A stretch of DNA of 64,000 nucleotides, from positions 62,001-126,000 of the forward strand of contig NZ_JARVZZ010000001.1 of the NCBI RefSeq assembly GCF_029846115.1, read 5' to 3'. Below, piece by piece: positions 1-9,137 of this stretch. The DNA comes from Serratia marcescens (lineage in GTDB: Bacteria; Pseudomonadota; Gammaproteobacteria; Enterobacterales; Enterobacteriaceae). Each line of letters opens with the position of its first letter. The stretch's first letter is position 1. Both the position numbers and the translations under genes were made by a program. A model generated the notes under the pieces. It made no database searches, was not told where the DNA came from, and saw nothing but the letters and a program-made list of their open reading frames with translations.

Positions 1-248
1 AAGCGGAGGGCGGGATCTCGCTGCCGCTGACGCGGGTGCAGCTCACCCCAGAGACCGGGCGCACCCACCAGCTGCGTATTCACAGCCGGCAGTTGGGCCA
101 CCCTATTTTAGGCTGCGATCTGTATGGCGGGCGACTGCTGCCGGGTACCGAACAGACGCCACGGCTGATGTTGCATGCCAGCGAACTGGACTTTGTGCAC
201 CCCATCACTGGAGAGCGGATCGCCGCTCGTCACGCCGCGCCGTTCTGA
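1..248 (+). CDS. RluA-family pseudouridine synthase, C-terminal part (5' end outside window)
   Basis: Open from the window edge (frame starting at base 3) to TGA at 246-248. The visible 81 residues contain [20 protein letters not shown] and [11 protein letters not shown], the C-terminal RNA-binding and active-site-support motifs of the RluA/RluC/RluD family, which isomerise uridine to pseudouridine in rRNA or tRNA. The catalytic Asp motif (HRLDxxTSG) lies upstream of the window. The tail does not match E. coli RluA closely enough to name the exact member. The gene converges on the DUF2058 gene with only 7 bases between the stops. Confidence 0.85.
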   Translation, partial: AEGGISLPLTRVQLTPETGRTHQLRIHSRQLGHPILGCDLYGGRLLPGTEQTPRLMLHASELDFVHPITGERIAARHAAPF

Positions 249-255
249 ACGCGGC

Positions 256-795
256 TTACCACATCAAATCGTCGGGCACTTTAAAGTCGGCGTACGGATC
301 GTCTTCATCCTGTTCTTCCTGACTCAGCGCGCTGTGCAACACAATGCTGGCCGCATCGCGCTGCGCGATTTTATCGGCGACGCTCGCGGGGATAATCGCG
401 TATTCACACTCTTCCCGGTTCTCGACCACCAAGCGGGCAATGGCGAGGCGGCCATTGATCAGTTGGGTCTGCGTCGCCTTATCCACCAGAATTTTTTTGA
501 TCAGGTTACCGTCGGTGAAGTTGAAACCGATATCGCCTTTCGCCAGGACGATACGGTTCATCTCGATCAGTTGCTTCACCTGCGCCTTGTATTCTTTGGA
601 CAGCGCGGCCTGCTTTTGCTGCTCGTTCAACTGCTTATCGCGCTCAAGCTGCGCCTTTTTATTCTCTTCCACCGCCTCTCTGGCCTCGCGGGCCTGAACG
701 CGTGATTTTTTAGCCGTTCTTTGGACTTTGGCCATTTTCTTGCTGGTTACCAAGCCCGCTTTGAGCATCTGCTCTTGTAAGGTGAGTTTTGTCAT
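256..795 (-). CDS. DUF2058 family protein (YaiL-like)
   Basis: 179 residues, ATG at 793-795. The N-terminal half (about residues 1-85) is highly charged, Lys/Arg/Glu/Gln-rich and probably a long helix or coiled coil. The C-terminal part holds the conserved GDIGFNFTDGNLIKKI segment. Length and layout match the DUF2058/YaiL family of gamma-proteobacteria, thought to be nucleoprotein- or polysome-associated, with no established function. No signal peptide or membrane segment is seen. The family call is from recognition of the protein. Confidence 0.8.
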   Translation of the reverse strand: MTKLTLQEQMLKAGLVTSKKMAKVQRTAKKSRVQAREAREAVEENKKAQLERDKQLNEQQKQAALSKEYKAQVKQLIEMNRIVLAKGDIGFNFTDGNLIKKILVDKATQTQLINGRLAIARLVVENREECEYAIIPASVADKIAQRDAASIVLHSALSQEEQDEDDPYADFKVPDDLMW

Positions 796-1110
796 GTTCG
801 TGTCTGAAGCCGTGGGTTATGGGGGGATTATACCCGTAATTTTTCAGGCTGCACCAGGTTGCCGGCCCAACCCACCGGCGGTTTGCGCTGCAGGGCAACG
901 GCGGTAAACCGAGCCGAACGTCAGATCATGAATACCGCTCATGTGGTAATGAAATTAAGTCTCTTTCACTCCCTGCGGGACTCTGGCAAAAATAGACCTC
1001 ATTAACGACAGACAATATGAAATCGGCTGAATGAAAAAAGAGAAAAACAAACCATTGAAATACATGGATAAATCCAGCCTTCATATCATATAACAGGATG
1101 CTATAAGACG
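796..1110. other. Intergenic region upstream of mesX
   Basis: 315 bases between the divergent DUF2058 gene and mesX. The mesX-proximal half is clearly AT-richer than its surroundings. It contains a MetR-like imperfect dyad (929-941) and a perfect inverted repeat TGGAT-AA-ATCCA (1065-1076) about 35 bases before the mesX ATG, which could be an operator. No credible small ORF or RNA gene was seen. Confidence 0.5.
929..941. promoter_or_regulatory. MetR-like dyad upstream of mesX-mesD
   Basis: TGAA-TACCG-CTCA matches the MetR binding consensus TGAA-N5-TTCA at all but one fixed position. It lies about 170 bases upstream of the mesX ATG. A methionine-biosynthesis regulator would fit the downstream genes, but one 13-mer with a mismatch can arise by chance. 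Confidence 0.3.
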
Positions 1111-2088
1111 ATGAATAGAGACTTTGCCTTTACGATTAAGAGCAGTTCTTTCGATGAAGATTATAACCCTTCTGAAAGTACGCGTATCACCACCAATTTC
1201 GCCAATTTGGCCAGAGGGGAAAACCGCCGGGAGAACCTGCGCAACACGCTGGTGATGATTAACAATCGCTTCAATTCGTTGGCGAATTGGGATAACCCCA
1301 AGGCCGACCGCTATTCGGTCGAACTTGACATCATTTCGGTTGAGATGCGCGTTGAAGATCAGGGTGCCAGCTTCCCGGTGATCGAAATCCTGAAAACCAA
1401 CATCATTGATAAAAAAACGCAAAAGCGTCTTGAGGGCATCGTCGGGAACAATTTCTCCTCTTACGTGCGCGATTACGACTTTAGCGTCTTGCTGCCTGCG
1501 CACAATAAAAACACGGCGGAGTTCAACATTCCGGATGATTTCGGCGATTTGCACGGCAATATCTTTAAGCATTTCGTCAATTCAAACGAATACCATGAGA
1601 ATTTCAGCAAACCGCCGGTGATCTGCCTCAGCGTGTCCAGCAAAGACACCTATCATCGGACGGGCAATCAACATCCGGTGTTGGGCGACGAGTATCGGCA
1701 AGATGGCGCTTCGCTGACCGACCGGTATTTTAAAAAAATGGGCCTGCAGGTGCGCTATTTCATGCCGAAAAATAGCGTCGCGCCCCTGGCGTTTTATTTC
1801 CCCGGGGATTTGCTGAGCGATTACACCGATCTGGAACTGATCGGCACCATCAGCACGATGGAGACCTTCCAGAAAATTTATCGGCCTGAAATTTACAATG
1901 CCAACTCGGCGGCGGGGCAATGCTATCAGCCCAGCCTGAATAACCAGGATCATTCATTAACCAAGATTGTTTACGATCGCGAAGAGCGTAGCCAGTTAGC
2001 GATTGAGCAGGGGAAATTTACGGAAGAGCAATTTATCAAGCCCTACAAGCCCATTCTTGAGCAATGGTCTGCTCACTACGCGCTTTGA
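1111..2088 (+). CDS. mesX: DUF1852 protein MesX, partner of folate-independent methionine synthase
   Basis: 325-residue soluble protein with no signal peptide or membrane segment. It matches the DUF1852 family, which is almost always encoded next to a short MetE-like protein. Published fitness work on folate-independent methionine synthases named the pair MesX and MesD and reported that MesD activity needs MesX and oxygen. The next gene, 25 bases downstream, is exactly that MetE-like protein, so the two probably form an operon. Codon use is somewhat AT-richer than in neighbouring genes. The biochemical role of MesX is not settled. Confidence 0.8.
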   Translation: MNRDFAFTIKSSSFDEDYNPSESTRITTNFANLARGENRRENLRNTLVMINNRFNSLANWDNPKADRYSVELDIISVEMRVEDQGASFPVIEILKTNIIDKKTQKRLEGIVGNNFSSYVRDYDFSVLLPAHNKNTAEFNIPDDFGDLHGNIFKHFVNSNEYHENFSKPPVICLSVSSKDTYHRTGNQHPVLGDEYRQDGASLTDRYFKKMGLQVRYFMPKNSVAPLAFYFPGDLLSDYTDLELIGTISTMETFQKIYRPEIYNANSAAGQCYQPSLNNQDHSLTKIVYDREERSQLAIEQGKFTEEQFIKPYKPILEQWSAHYAL

Positions 2089-2113
2089 TTCACTTAATTA
2101 CAGGTCATCTATC

Positions 2114-3145
2114 ATGAAAATATTGCTCCCTACCTCGACCGCCGGCAGCTTGCCCAAACCTTCCTGGCTGGCCCAACCGGAAACCCTGTGGTCGCCCTGG
2201 AAATTGCAGAATGAAGAATTAATCGAAGGGAAACAGGACGCTTTGCGTTTGTCGCTGGCAGAGCAACAACAGGCCGGCATCGATATCGTCAGCGATGGCG
2301 AGCAAACGCGCCAGCACTTCGTCACGACGTTTATCGAGCACCTCAGCGGCGTCGATTTCGAGAAACGCGAAGTGGTTAAAATCCGCAATCGCTATGAGGC
2401 GAGCGTGCCGACCGTTGTGGGTGCGGTGGCGCGTCAAAAGCCCGTTTTCGTTGAAGACGCCAAATTTTTACGCCAGCTGACCAAACAGCCGATTAAATGG
2501 GCCCTGCCGGGGCCGATGACCATGATCGACACGCTTTATGACAGCCACTATAAAAGCCGCGAAAAATTGGCCTGGGAATTCGCCAAGATCCTCAATCAGG
2601 AAGCCAAAGAGCTCGAGGCCGCCGGCGTCGACATTATTCAGTTTGATGAGCCCGCATTTAACGTGTTCTTTGACGAGGTGAATGACTGGGGCATCGCCGC
2701 CCTGGAAAGGGCCGTTGAGGGGCTTAAGTGTGAAACGGCGGTACATATCTGCTATGGATACGGCATTAAGGCCAATACCGACTGGAAAAAGACGCTGGGC
2801 TCGGAGTGGCGGCAATATGAAGAGGCGTTTCCTAAGCTGCAAACATCTACTATCGATATTATCTCGCTCGAGTGTCATAACTCGCACGTGCCGATGGATC
2901 TGCTTGAACTGATTCGCGGTAAGAAAGTGATGGTCGGCGCCATTGATGTAGCGAATCATACCGTTGAGACGCCGGAGGAAGTGGCCGCTACGCTGCGCAA
3001 AGCGCTGCAGTTTGTTGATGCCGACAAGCTCTATCCGTCGACCAACTGCGGCATGGCTCCCCTGCCTCGTCAGATCGCCAGCGGCAAGCTGAATGCCTTA
3101 AGTGCGGGCGCCGAGATCGTGCGCCGTGAACTGTTAGCCAAATAA
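2114..3145 (+). CDS. mesD: Folate-independent methionine synthase core, MetE C-terminal-like (MesD)
   Basis: 343 residues covering only the C-terminal catalytic barrel of cobalamin-independent methionine synthase. The N-terminal folate-side half of MetE (about 750 residues in full) is absent. The zinc ligands are visible: H211 and C213 in AVHICYGYG, E253 in SLECHN, C312 in STNCGMAP. The homocysteine-side IQFDEP motif is at 175-180. The start MKILLPTSTAGSLPKP is chosen because the frame upstream of 2114 overlaps mesX and shows no family residues. By homology with MesD it methylates homocysteine with an unknown non-folate methyl donor, helped by MesX. Confidence 0.83.
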   Translation: MKILLPTSTAGSLPKPSWLAQPETLWSPWKLQNEELIEGKQDALRLSLAEQQQAGIDIVSDGEQTRQHFVTTFIEHLSGVDFEKREVVKIRNRYEASVPTVVGAVARQKPVFVEDAKFLRQLTKQPIKWALPGPMTMIDTLYDSHYKSREKLAWEFAKILNQEAKELEAAGVDIIQFDEPAFNVFFDEVNDWGIAALERAVEGLKCETAVHICYGYGIKANTDWKKTLGSEWRQYEEAFPKLQTSTIDIISLECHNSHVPMDLLELIRGKKVMVGAIDVANHTVETPEEVAATLRKALQFVDADKLYPSTNCGMAPLPRQIASGKLNALSAGAEIVRRELLAK

Positions 3146-3155
3146 CCTTGCCAAG

Positions 3156-3186
3156 CGCCCGCCACAGGTACCTCCTGCGGCGGGCG
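3156..3186 (+). terminator. Hairpin after mesD
   Basis: Perfect 8-bp arms CGCCCGCC (3156-3163) and GGCGGGCG (3179-3186), 11 bases after the mesD stop, with a further CAGG/CCTG pairing inside the loop. There is no T tract, so intrinsic termination is only possible. Confidence 0.45.
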
Positions 3187-3317
3187 ATGATCATCGCCAC
3201 CCTCTCCCCGCAACGTTCCCCCTCTGGTGTATACTCGGGTTTCTACGCGATGCCAGCCACAGCGGCCTGAACGGCCCCTCAGCCAGCCCACAACAGCTTA
3301 ATAACAGTGGAACCCTC

Positions 3318-4667
3318 ATGAGCCCAGATACCGCTCGCATCAGCGAAATTATCGATCGCGCCAGGATCTCGCCCTATCAAATCCTCATCCTTACCCTGTG
3401 TTTCCTGATCGCCCTGCTGGACGGCTTCGATACCGCCATCATCGGCTATATCGCCCCGGCACTGCGCGAAGAGTGGGGCCTGCAGCCCTCGCAGCTCTCC
3501 CCCGCCTTCGGCGCAGGGTTGTTCGGCCTGCTGATCGGCAGCCTGCTGTTCGGGCCGATCGCCGACGCCATCGGCCGCAAACGCGTGCTGCTCGTCGCGG
3601 TGCTGGTGTTTGGCGGCTGTACCCTGGCTTCGGCCTATACGCATTCGATCGAATCCCTGACCCTGCTGCGCTTTATCACCGGCATTGGCCTCGGGGGCGC
3701 GATACCGACCTGCATCACCCTTAGCGCTGAGTACTCACCGGCACGCCGGCGCATGCTGATGGTCACCCTGAGCTGGAGCGGCTTTACCGCAGGGCTTGCC
3801 CTGGGTGGCCTGCTGGCCGGGCAGATCATTCCTGCATTCGGCTGGCGCGGCGTACTGCTGGTCGGCGGCATTGCGCCATTGGCGCTGCTGCCGCTGCTGG
3901 CCTGGCAGATGCCCGAGTCGGTACGCTTTATGGCCGCCAGCGCCAAACATGCCGATCGGCTACGCCGGGTGGTCGAGCGTATCACCGGCCAGCGTTGGAC
4001 GGGGGTCACCATCGTCGATGACGAACGCCCGGCGCAGGCCACGTCGCCGATCTCGCACCTGTTTATCGAAGGGCGCGCCGTGCGCACCCTGTTGCTGTGG
4101 GCGGCGTTCTTCTGCTCGCTGTTCGTGTTCTACCTGCTCACCAGTTGGCTGCCGACGATCCTCAAAGACGCCGGTTACGATATCGCCCACGCCTCGCGCA
4201 TCGGGGCGATGGTGCCGCTCGGCGGCACCCTGGGCGCCATCCTGATGGCGCTGCTGATGGACCGCGTCGGGCCCTACCGCGTGCTGGCCGTCTCCTACCT
4301 GGGCGCCGCGCTGGTGATTGGCGCAACCGGGTATCTGATGGGCGACGTCTATATGCTGGCCACCGTTGTGTTCCTGATAGGTTTCGGCGTAGCCGGCGCG
4401 CAAAACGGCCTGAACCTGGTCTCCGCCACCCTTTACCCGACCGCAGCCCGCGTCACCGGCGTCAGTTGGGCCATGGCCAATGGCCGCTTCGGATCGATCG
4501 TCGGCTCGATGCTCGGCGCCTGGATGATGACCGCCGCAGGCTCGGCGGAAGTGTTCTTCCTTTGGCTCGCGCTGCCGGCGCTGCTGGGCGCCGTCGCCAT
4601 CTTCCTGCTCTATCGCCTCAGCCTGCGCCGCCGCGCACCGCTCGCGGAAACGGCCGCCGGCGCCTGA
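3318..4667 (+). CDS. MFS transporter, aromatic acid:H+ symporter (AAHS) type
   Basis: 449 residues with about 12 hydrophobic segments and an N-terminal cytoplasmic stretch ending in RISPYQILILTLCFL. The first membrane helix carries LLDGFDTAIIGYIAPAL, typical of the PcaK/BenK-type AAHS carriers for 4-hydroxybenzoate, benzoate and similar acids. The MFS loop 2-3 motif GPIADAIGRKR is present. No aromatic catabolic enzyme is adjacent, so the substrate cannot be deduced from its immediate neighbours. It is followed by a hairpin and the convergent mscS gene. Confidence 0.8.
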   Translation: MSPDTARISEIIDRARISPYQILILTLCFLIALLDGFDTAIIGYIAPALREEWGLQPSQLSPAFGAGLFGLLIGSLLFGPIADAIGRKRVLLVAVLVFGGCTLASAYTHSIESLTLLRFITGIGLGGAIPTCITLSAEYSPARRRMLMVTLSWSGFTAGLALGGLLAGQIIPAFGWRGVLLVGGIAPLALLPLLAWQMPESVRFMAASAKHADRLRRVVERITGQRWTGVTIVDDERPAQATSPISHLFIEGRAVRTLLLWAAFFCSLFVFYLLTSWLPTILKDAGYDIAHASRIGAMVPLGGTLGAILMALLMDRVGPYRVLAVSYLGAALVIGATGYLMGDVYMLATVVFLIGFGVAGAQNGLNLVSATLYPTAARVTGVSWAMANGRFGSIVGSMLGAWMMTAAGSAEVFFLWLALPALLGAVAIFLLYRLSLRRRAPLAETAAGA

Positions 4668-4683
4668 ACTCGCGGAAAAGAAA

Positions 4684-4741
4684 AGGCCGAGACGCCATCG
4701 GTGACGTCTCGGCCTGTAATGAAAAAGGGGGCCAGGCCCCC
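4684..4741. terminator. Two back-to-back terminator hairpins between the MFS gene and mscS
   Basis: Arms AGGCCGAGACG (4684-4694) and CGTCTCGGCCT (4705-4715) make a perfect 11-bp hairpin just after the MFS stop. A second hairpin, GGGGGCC (4727-4733) with GGCCCCC (4735-4741), is preceded by AAAAA on the plus strand and so has a T run when read from mscS. The pair separates the converging genes. Confidence 0.75.
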
Positions 4742-4748
4742 TTCTCTG

Positions 4749-5615
4749 TTATTCCGCCTTGGCGGAAGCGTCTTCGGTACGATACAGGTGCACGTCCATC
4801 TGCGGGAACGGAATGCCGATGTTGTGGGCATCCAGCGCGCGCTTGAAGTTTTCCATCAGATCGAAGTACACATTCCAGTATTCCGCGTTGGTGGTCCAGG
4901 AACGGGTGACGAAGTTCAGGGAAGACGGCGCCATCTCATTCAGACGCACGGTCACGCCTTTGGCGTGCATAATGCGCTTGTCGGCGGCGATCACGTCGCC
5001 CAGCACCTTCTTCACCACGTCGATATCGGCGTTGTAGGCCACGCCTACCACGATATCCACGCGGCGGTTCGGCTCGCGAGAATAGTTGATGATGTTGCCG
5101 GCGATGATTTTACCGTTCGGTACCACGATGGTTTTGTTGTCTGCGGTGCGCAGGGTGGTGGAGAAAATCTGCACCTGATCGACGGTACCGGCCACGCCGC
5201 CCAGATCGACATATTCACCCACGCGCAGCGGACGGAAGATCACCAGCAGCACGCCGGCGGCGAAGTTGGACAGCGAGCCTTGCAGCGCCAGGCCGACGGC
5301 CAAACCGGCGGCACCCAGCACGGCGATCACCGAGGTGGTCTGCACGCCGACGCGCCCCAGCACGGCAATGAAGGTGAACGCCAGCACGCCGTAGCGCACG
5401 ATCGCCGACAGGAAGTCGGCCACCGTGGCGTCGATGCCGCGCAGTTTCATCACGCGGTTCAGCGCATTACCGACTACGCGGGCCACGATCGAACCGATGA
5501 TCAGGATAACGATGGCGGCGACGATGTTCACCGCGTACTGGATCAACAGATCCTGGTTCTTCACCAACCAGTTGCCGGCACCGTTGATGCCGTCTACTAC
5601 ATTCAAATCTTTCAT
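4749..5615 (-). CDS. mscS: Small-conductance mechanosensitive channel MscS
   Basis: 288 residues, close to the 286 of E. coli MscS and collinear with it. It is an inner-membrane channel that opens under membrane tension and releases solutes on osmotic downshift. It starts [18 protein letters not shown], and three N-terminal membrane helices are followed by the Gly/Ala-rich pore helix at about 100-125 ([20 protein letters not shown]). The beta domain contains [13 protein letters not shown] and [12 protein letters not shown]. As in E. coli it lies near fbaA, pgk and epd. Confidence 0.96.
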   Translation of the reverse strand: MKDLNVVDGINGAGNWLVKNQDLLIQYAVNIVAAIVILIIGSIVARVVGNALNRVMKLRGIDATVADFLSAIVRYGVLAFTFIAVLGRVGVQTTSVIAVLGAAGLAVGLALQGSLSNFAAGVLLVIFRPLRVGEYVDLGGVAGTVDQVQIFSTTLRTADNKTIVVPNGKIIAGNIINYSREPNRRVDIVVGVAYNADIDVVKKVLGDVIAADKRIMHAKGVTVRLNEMAPSSLNFVTRSWTTNAEYWNVYFDLMENFKRALDAHNIGIPFPQMDVHLYRTEDASAKAE

Positions 5616-5820
5616 TCGTGTCGTCCTAACTCAGTCCCTAACGGGAGAAACTCGCAAAAATACACTGGCCTCGGCAGCCAGTAGGAAACCACCGCCTAAG
5701 GGTAACCAACATTAAAGGCTCATGCCAACCGTCAGCGTTAAAAATAGCCGAAACTGCCCGCCGCGTCTTCTATGCTGAGAACAGCGCGTTGGCCATTTCA
5801 CGACAAGGGATCCGTTAATC

Positions 5821-6489
5821 ATGCACGTTCGCTCTTCGCTCAAACATTATTGGCAAGTGCGGCCCAGGCTGCTGTTTTCCGTCGGCGCCGGGCTGTTGTG
5901 CTTTCTGCTGCTGCCCGCCCAGTTCTCGCTGCTACAGCGCCTGATGATTGGCTGGAATACGCTGGCCTGGCTCTATCTGCTGTTTCTCTGGCGGCTGATG
6001 TTGGTCAGTACGCCACAGCACATTCGCCAGATCGCTCGGCGGCAGGACGAAAGCGCCAGCACGGTGTTGGCGCTGGTTAGTTTCGGTTGTCTGGTGAGCA
6101 TTCTGGCGATCCTGTTCGAGTTGAGCAGCGCCAAACAGGCCAGCGACTCGCTGAAAACCCTGCATCTGGCGTTAACCGGCGGAACGCTGGGGGTCTCCTG
6201 GCTGCTGCTGCCGACCGCCTTCACCATGCACTATGCCCACCAGTTTTATCGCCAGGGCGCGCAGCAGGATCCTTTGCCGCTGCTGTTCCCCGGTAACCTC
6301 ACCGATCCGACCTATCTGGATTTCGCCTACTTCTCCTTCACCATCGCGGTCGCGTCGCAAACCGCCGACGTGGCGGTCGGCGCCGCGGAGGTGCGTAAAA
6401 TTGCGCTCGTGCAGTCGGTTATTTCGTTCGTGTTCAACATGCTGATCCTGGGCCTGTCTATCAACGTCGGTGCCGGCCTGCTGGGCTGA
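5821..6489 (+). CDS. DUF1345 integral membrane protein
   Basis: 222 residues with about five hydrophobic segments. The C-terminal section DPTYLDFAYFSFTIAVASQTADV matches the DUF1345 family of small predicted inner-membrane proteins of unknown function. An AAGGGA sequence about 9 bases upstream of the ATG can act as ribosome binding site. It is divergent from mscS and is followed by a strong hairpin. Confidence 0.75.
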   Translation: MHVRSSLKHYWQVRPRLLFSVGAGLLCFLLLPAQFSLLQRLMIGWNTLAWLYLLFLWRLMLVSTPQHIRQIARRQDESASTVLALVSFGCLVSILAILFELSSAKQASDSLKTLHLALTGGTLGVSWLLLPTAFTMHYAHQFYRQGAQQDPLPLLFPGNLTDPTYLDFAYFSFTIAVASQTADVAVGAAEVRKIALVQSVISFVFNMLILGLSINVGAGLLG

Positions 6490-6493
6490 AACG

Positions 6494-6682
6494 AAAAAGG
6501 CTCCCCGCAGGGAGCCTTTAAATCACAAACAAAGGAGGAAAAAACGTGGTTTTTCCTCCTTTGTGATCATCAGCCGAAAATCAATAAATTGATTTTCCTT
6601 ATTTTTTATATTTTGCCAATGGCAAGCCAGGCAACGCCATCAGGCTTGTCATAAACAAAAAGGCTCCCCGCAGGGAGCCTTT
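6494..6682. repeat. Cluster of palindromes and two identical terminators
   Basis: An identical 26-base terminator (GGCTCCC-CGCA-GGGAGCC with A and T flanks) occurs at 6494-6519, after the DUF1345 gene, and again at 6657-6682, after fbaA on the other strand. Between them lie a long hairpin at 6522-6567 (GGAGGAAAAA/TTTTTCCTCC arms extended by ATCACAAA/TTTGTGAT with a small bulge), a palindrome GAAAATCAA-TAAA-TTGATTTTC at 6576-6597, and TTGCCA-A-TGGCAA at 6613-6625. The outer two are terminators; the role of the inner three is unknown. Confidence 0.8.
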
Positions 6683-6707
6683 TGCATCGTGCAACAGGTG
6701 CCGAAGA

Positions 6708-7787
6708 TTACAGAACGTCTACCGCGTTCAGATCTTTGAAAGCCTGTTCCAGACGCGTCACCATGCTGGTCTGCGCTGCGCGCAGCCATACGCGTGGATC
6801 GTAGTATTTCTTGTTCGGCTGATCGGCACCTTTCGGGTTGCCCAGCTGGCCCTGCAGGTAAGCTTCGTTCGCTTTGTAGTACTGCAGGATGCCATCCCAG
6901 GTCGCCCATTGGGTGTCGGTGTCGATGTTCATCTTGATCACGCCGTAACCCACAGACTCTTTGATCTCTGCGTCGGTAGAACCGGAACCGCCGTGGAACA
7001 CGAAGTTCAGGCTGTTGTGCGGCAGGTTGAATTTCTTGGACACGTAGTCCTGAGAATCACGCAGGATGGTCGGGGTCAGCTTGACGTTGCCTGGCTTGTA
7101 CACGCCGTGCACGTTACCGAAGGAGGCAGCGATGGTGAAGCGCGGGCTGATGGCGTTCAGTTTTTCGTACGCGTAAGCCACGTCTTCCGGCTGGGTGTAC
7201 AGAGCGGATGCGTCCATATGGCTGTTGTCCACGCCATCTTCTTCACCGCCGGTGCAGCCCAGTTCGATTTCCAGCGTCATGCCGATTTTGGCCATGCGCT
7301 TCAGGTAGGCGCTGCAGATCTCGATGTTTTCTTCCAGAGACTCTTCAGACAGATCGATCATGTGAGAAGAGAACAGCGGTTTGCCGGTAGCGGCGAAGTG
7401 CTTCTCGCCGGCGTCCAGCAGGCCGTCCAGCCATGGCAGCAGTTTCTTCGCGCAGTGGTCGGTGTGCAGGATCACTGGCACGCCGTAGTGTTCAGCCATC
7501 TGGTGAACGTGGTGTGCGCCAGAGATGGCGCCCAGAATCGCTGCGCCCTGAGGCACATCGGTCTTCACGCCTTTGCCGGCGATAAACGCGGCGCCGCCGT
7601 TGGAGAACTGAACGATGACCGGCGCGCGCACTTTAGCCGCGGCTTCCAGCACTGCGTTAATGGAGTCGGTACCCACGCAGTTTACCGCTGGCAGCGCAAA
7701 GTTGTTCTCTTTAGCAACTGCGAAGACTTTCTGAACGTCATCACCCGTGATGACACCCGGTTTTACGAAATCAAAAATTTTAGACAT
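6708..7787 (-). CDS. fbaA: Class II fructose-bisphosphate aldolase
   Basis: 359 residues, the same length as E. coli FbaA. A zinc-dependent glycolytic enzyme that cleaves fructose 1,6-bisphosphate to dihydroxyacetone phosphate and glyceraldehyde 3-phosphate. The metal and substrate motifs PVILHTDHCAKKLLPW, ELGCTGGEEDGVD and NFVFHGGSGS are visible. It lies 116 bases downstream of pgk on the same strand, with a partial terminator between, so it is likely fed by both readthrough and its own promoter. A strong terminator follows. Confidence 0.97.
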   Translation of the reverse strand: MSKIFDFVKPGVITGDDVQKVFAVAKENNFALPAVNCVGTDSINAVLEAAAKVRAPVIVQFSNGGAAFIAGKGVKTDVPQGAAILGAISGAHHVHQMAEHYGVPVILHTDHCAKKLLPWLDGLLDAGEKHFAATGKPLFSSHMIDLSEESLEENIEICSAYLKRMAKIGMTLEIELGCTGGEEDGVDNSHMDASALYTQPEDVAYAYEKLNAISPRFTIAASFGNVHGVYKPGNVKLTPTILRDSQDYVSKKFNLPHNSLNFVFHGGSGSTDAEIKESVGYGVIKMNIDTDTQWATWDGILQYYKANEAYLQGQLGNPKGADQPNKKYYDPRVWLRAAQTSMVTRLEQAFKDLNAVDVL

Positions 7788-7872
7788 GTTACTTTGTCCT
7801 GTTTCGTCGGCCGTAGATGGATGTAAATCGATGTTTTCACGCCGCGCAGCGTGAGCCGCGCGGTATAAAACA

Positions 7873-7896
7873 AACGGGCGGCTTTCGCCTCCCGTT
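7873..7896 (-). terminator. Hairpin between pgk and fbaA
   Basis: Read from pgk, AACGGGaGGC-GAAA-GCCgCCCGTT is followed by TGTTTTAT. One internal mismatch and a short, imperfect T tract suggest a partial terminator allowing some readthrough into fbaA. Confidence 0.6.
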
Positions 7897-7903
7897 GTCT
7901 GAA

Positions 7904-9067
7904 TTACTGCTTAGCGCGCTCTTCCAGCATCACGACTGCAGGCAGCGGTTTCCCTTCAACGAATTCCAGGAATGCGCCACCGCCGGTGGAGATGTAGGAA
8001 ATTTTGTCAGCGATACCGAACAGATCGATGGCTGCCAGAGTGTCGCCGCCGCCAGCGATAGAGAAAGCGTCGCTATCGGCGATCGCGCGGGCGACAATTT
8101 CGGTGCCCTTACGGAAGTTAGGGAACTCGAATACGCCAACCGGGCCATTCCACAGAATGGTCTTGGCGTTCTTCAGGATAACGGCCAGACGCTCGGCAGA
8201 GACGTCGCCCATATCCAGAATTTGCTCGTTGTCCTGGATCTCGTTGGCCTGCTTCACGGTTGCGGTCGCGGTTTCGGAGAACTCGGTCGCGACGCGCACG
8301 TCGGTCGGAACCGGGATGTCGCAGGTTTCCAGCAGTTTCTGCGCGTTCGGGATCAGGTCAGGTTCGTACAGGGACTGGCCCACGTTGTTGCCCTGCGCCG
8401 CCACGAAGGTGTTGGCGATGCCGCCGCCGACGATCAGCTGATCGGCGATTTTGGACAGGGAATCCAGCACGGTCAGTTTGGTGGACACTTTAGAACCGCC
8501 CACGATGGCGACCATCGGACGGGCCGGGTTGCCCAGGGCCTTGCCCAGCGCTTCCAGCTCGGCGGACAGCAGCGGGCCGGCACAGGCGACAGGTGCGAAC
8601 TTGCCCACGCCGTGGGTGGAAGCCTGCGCGCGGTGCGCGGTGCCGAACGCGTCCATCACGTACACGTCGCACAGCGCCGCGTATTTCTTGGACAGGGTTT
8701 CGTCGTCTTTCTTCTCGCCCTTGTTGAAACGGACGTTTTCCAGCACCACCAGTTCGCCTTCGGCGACGTCGACGCCATCCAGATAATCCTTCGCCAGACG
8801 CACTGGGGATTTCAGGTGATCTTTCAGGTAGTTGACTACAGGCAGCAGGGAGAATTCTTCGTTGTACTCGCCTTCGGTAGGACGACCCAAGTGGGAGGTT
8901 ACCATCACGCGGGCGCCTTGCTTCAGCGCAGCTTCGATAGTCGGCAGGGAAGCGCGGATACGCGCGTCGGAAGTCACTTTACCGTCTTTTACCGGCACGT
9001 TCAGATCGGAGCGGATCAGTACGCGTTTACCCGCCAGATCCAGATCGGTCATCTTAATTACAGACAT
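7904..9067 (-). CDS. pgk: Phosphoglycerate kinase
   Basis: 387 residues, the standard bacterial length. It transfers phosphate from 1,3-bisphosphoglycerate to ADP in glycolysis. N-terminal [17 protein letters not shown], the [10 protein letters not shown] loop and the C-terminal nucleotide loop [10 protein letters not shown] are all present. It lies 70 bases downstream of epd on the same strand, the conserved epd-pgk arrangement. Confidence 0.97.
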   Translation of the reverse strand: MSVIKMTDLDLAGKRVLIRSDLNVPVKDGKVTSDARIRASLPTIEAALKQGARVMVTSHLGRPTEGEYNEEFSLLPVVNYLKDHLKSPVRLAKDYLDGVDVAEGELVVLENVRFNKGEKKDDETLSKKYAALCDVYVMDAFGTAHRAQASTHGVGKFAPVACAGPLLSAELEALGKALGNPARPMVAIVGGSKVSTKLTVLDSLSKIADQLIVGGGIANTFVAAQGNNVGQSLYEPDLIPNAQKLLETCDIPVPTDVRVATEFSETATATVKQANEIQDNEQILDMGDVSAERLAVILKNAKTILWNGPVGVFEFPNFRKGTEIVARAIADSDAFSIAGGGDTLAAIDLFGIADKISYISTGGGAFLEFVEGKPLPAVVMLEERAKQ

Positions 9068-9137
9068 GGTGAACCCTCTTTATTGAATCTCTATAAAATT
9101 GCCTGAGCAGCGCGCCAATCACGCCGGCGCCGCCGTA

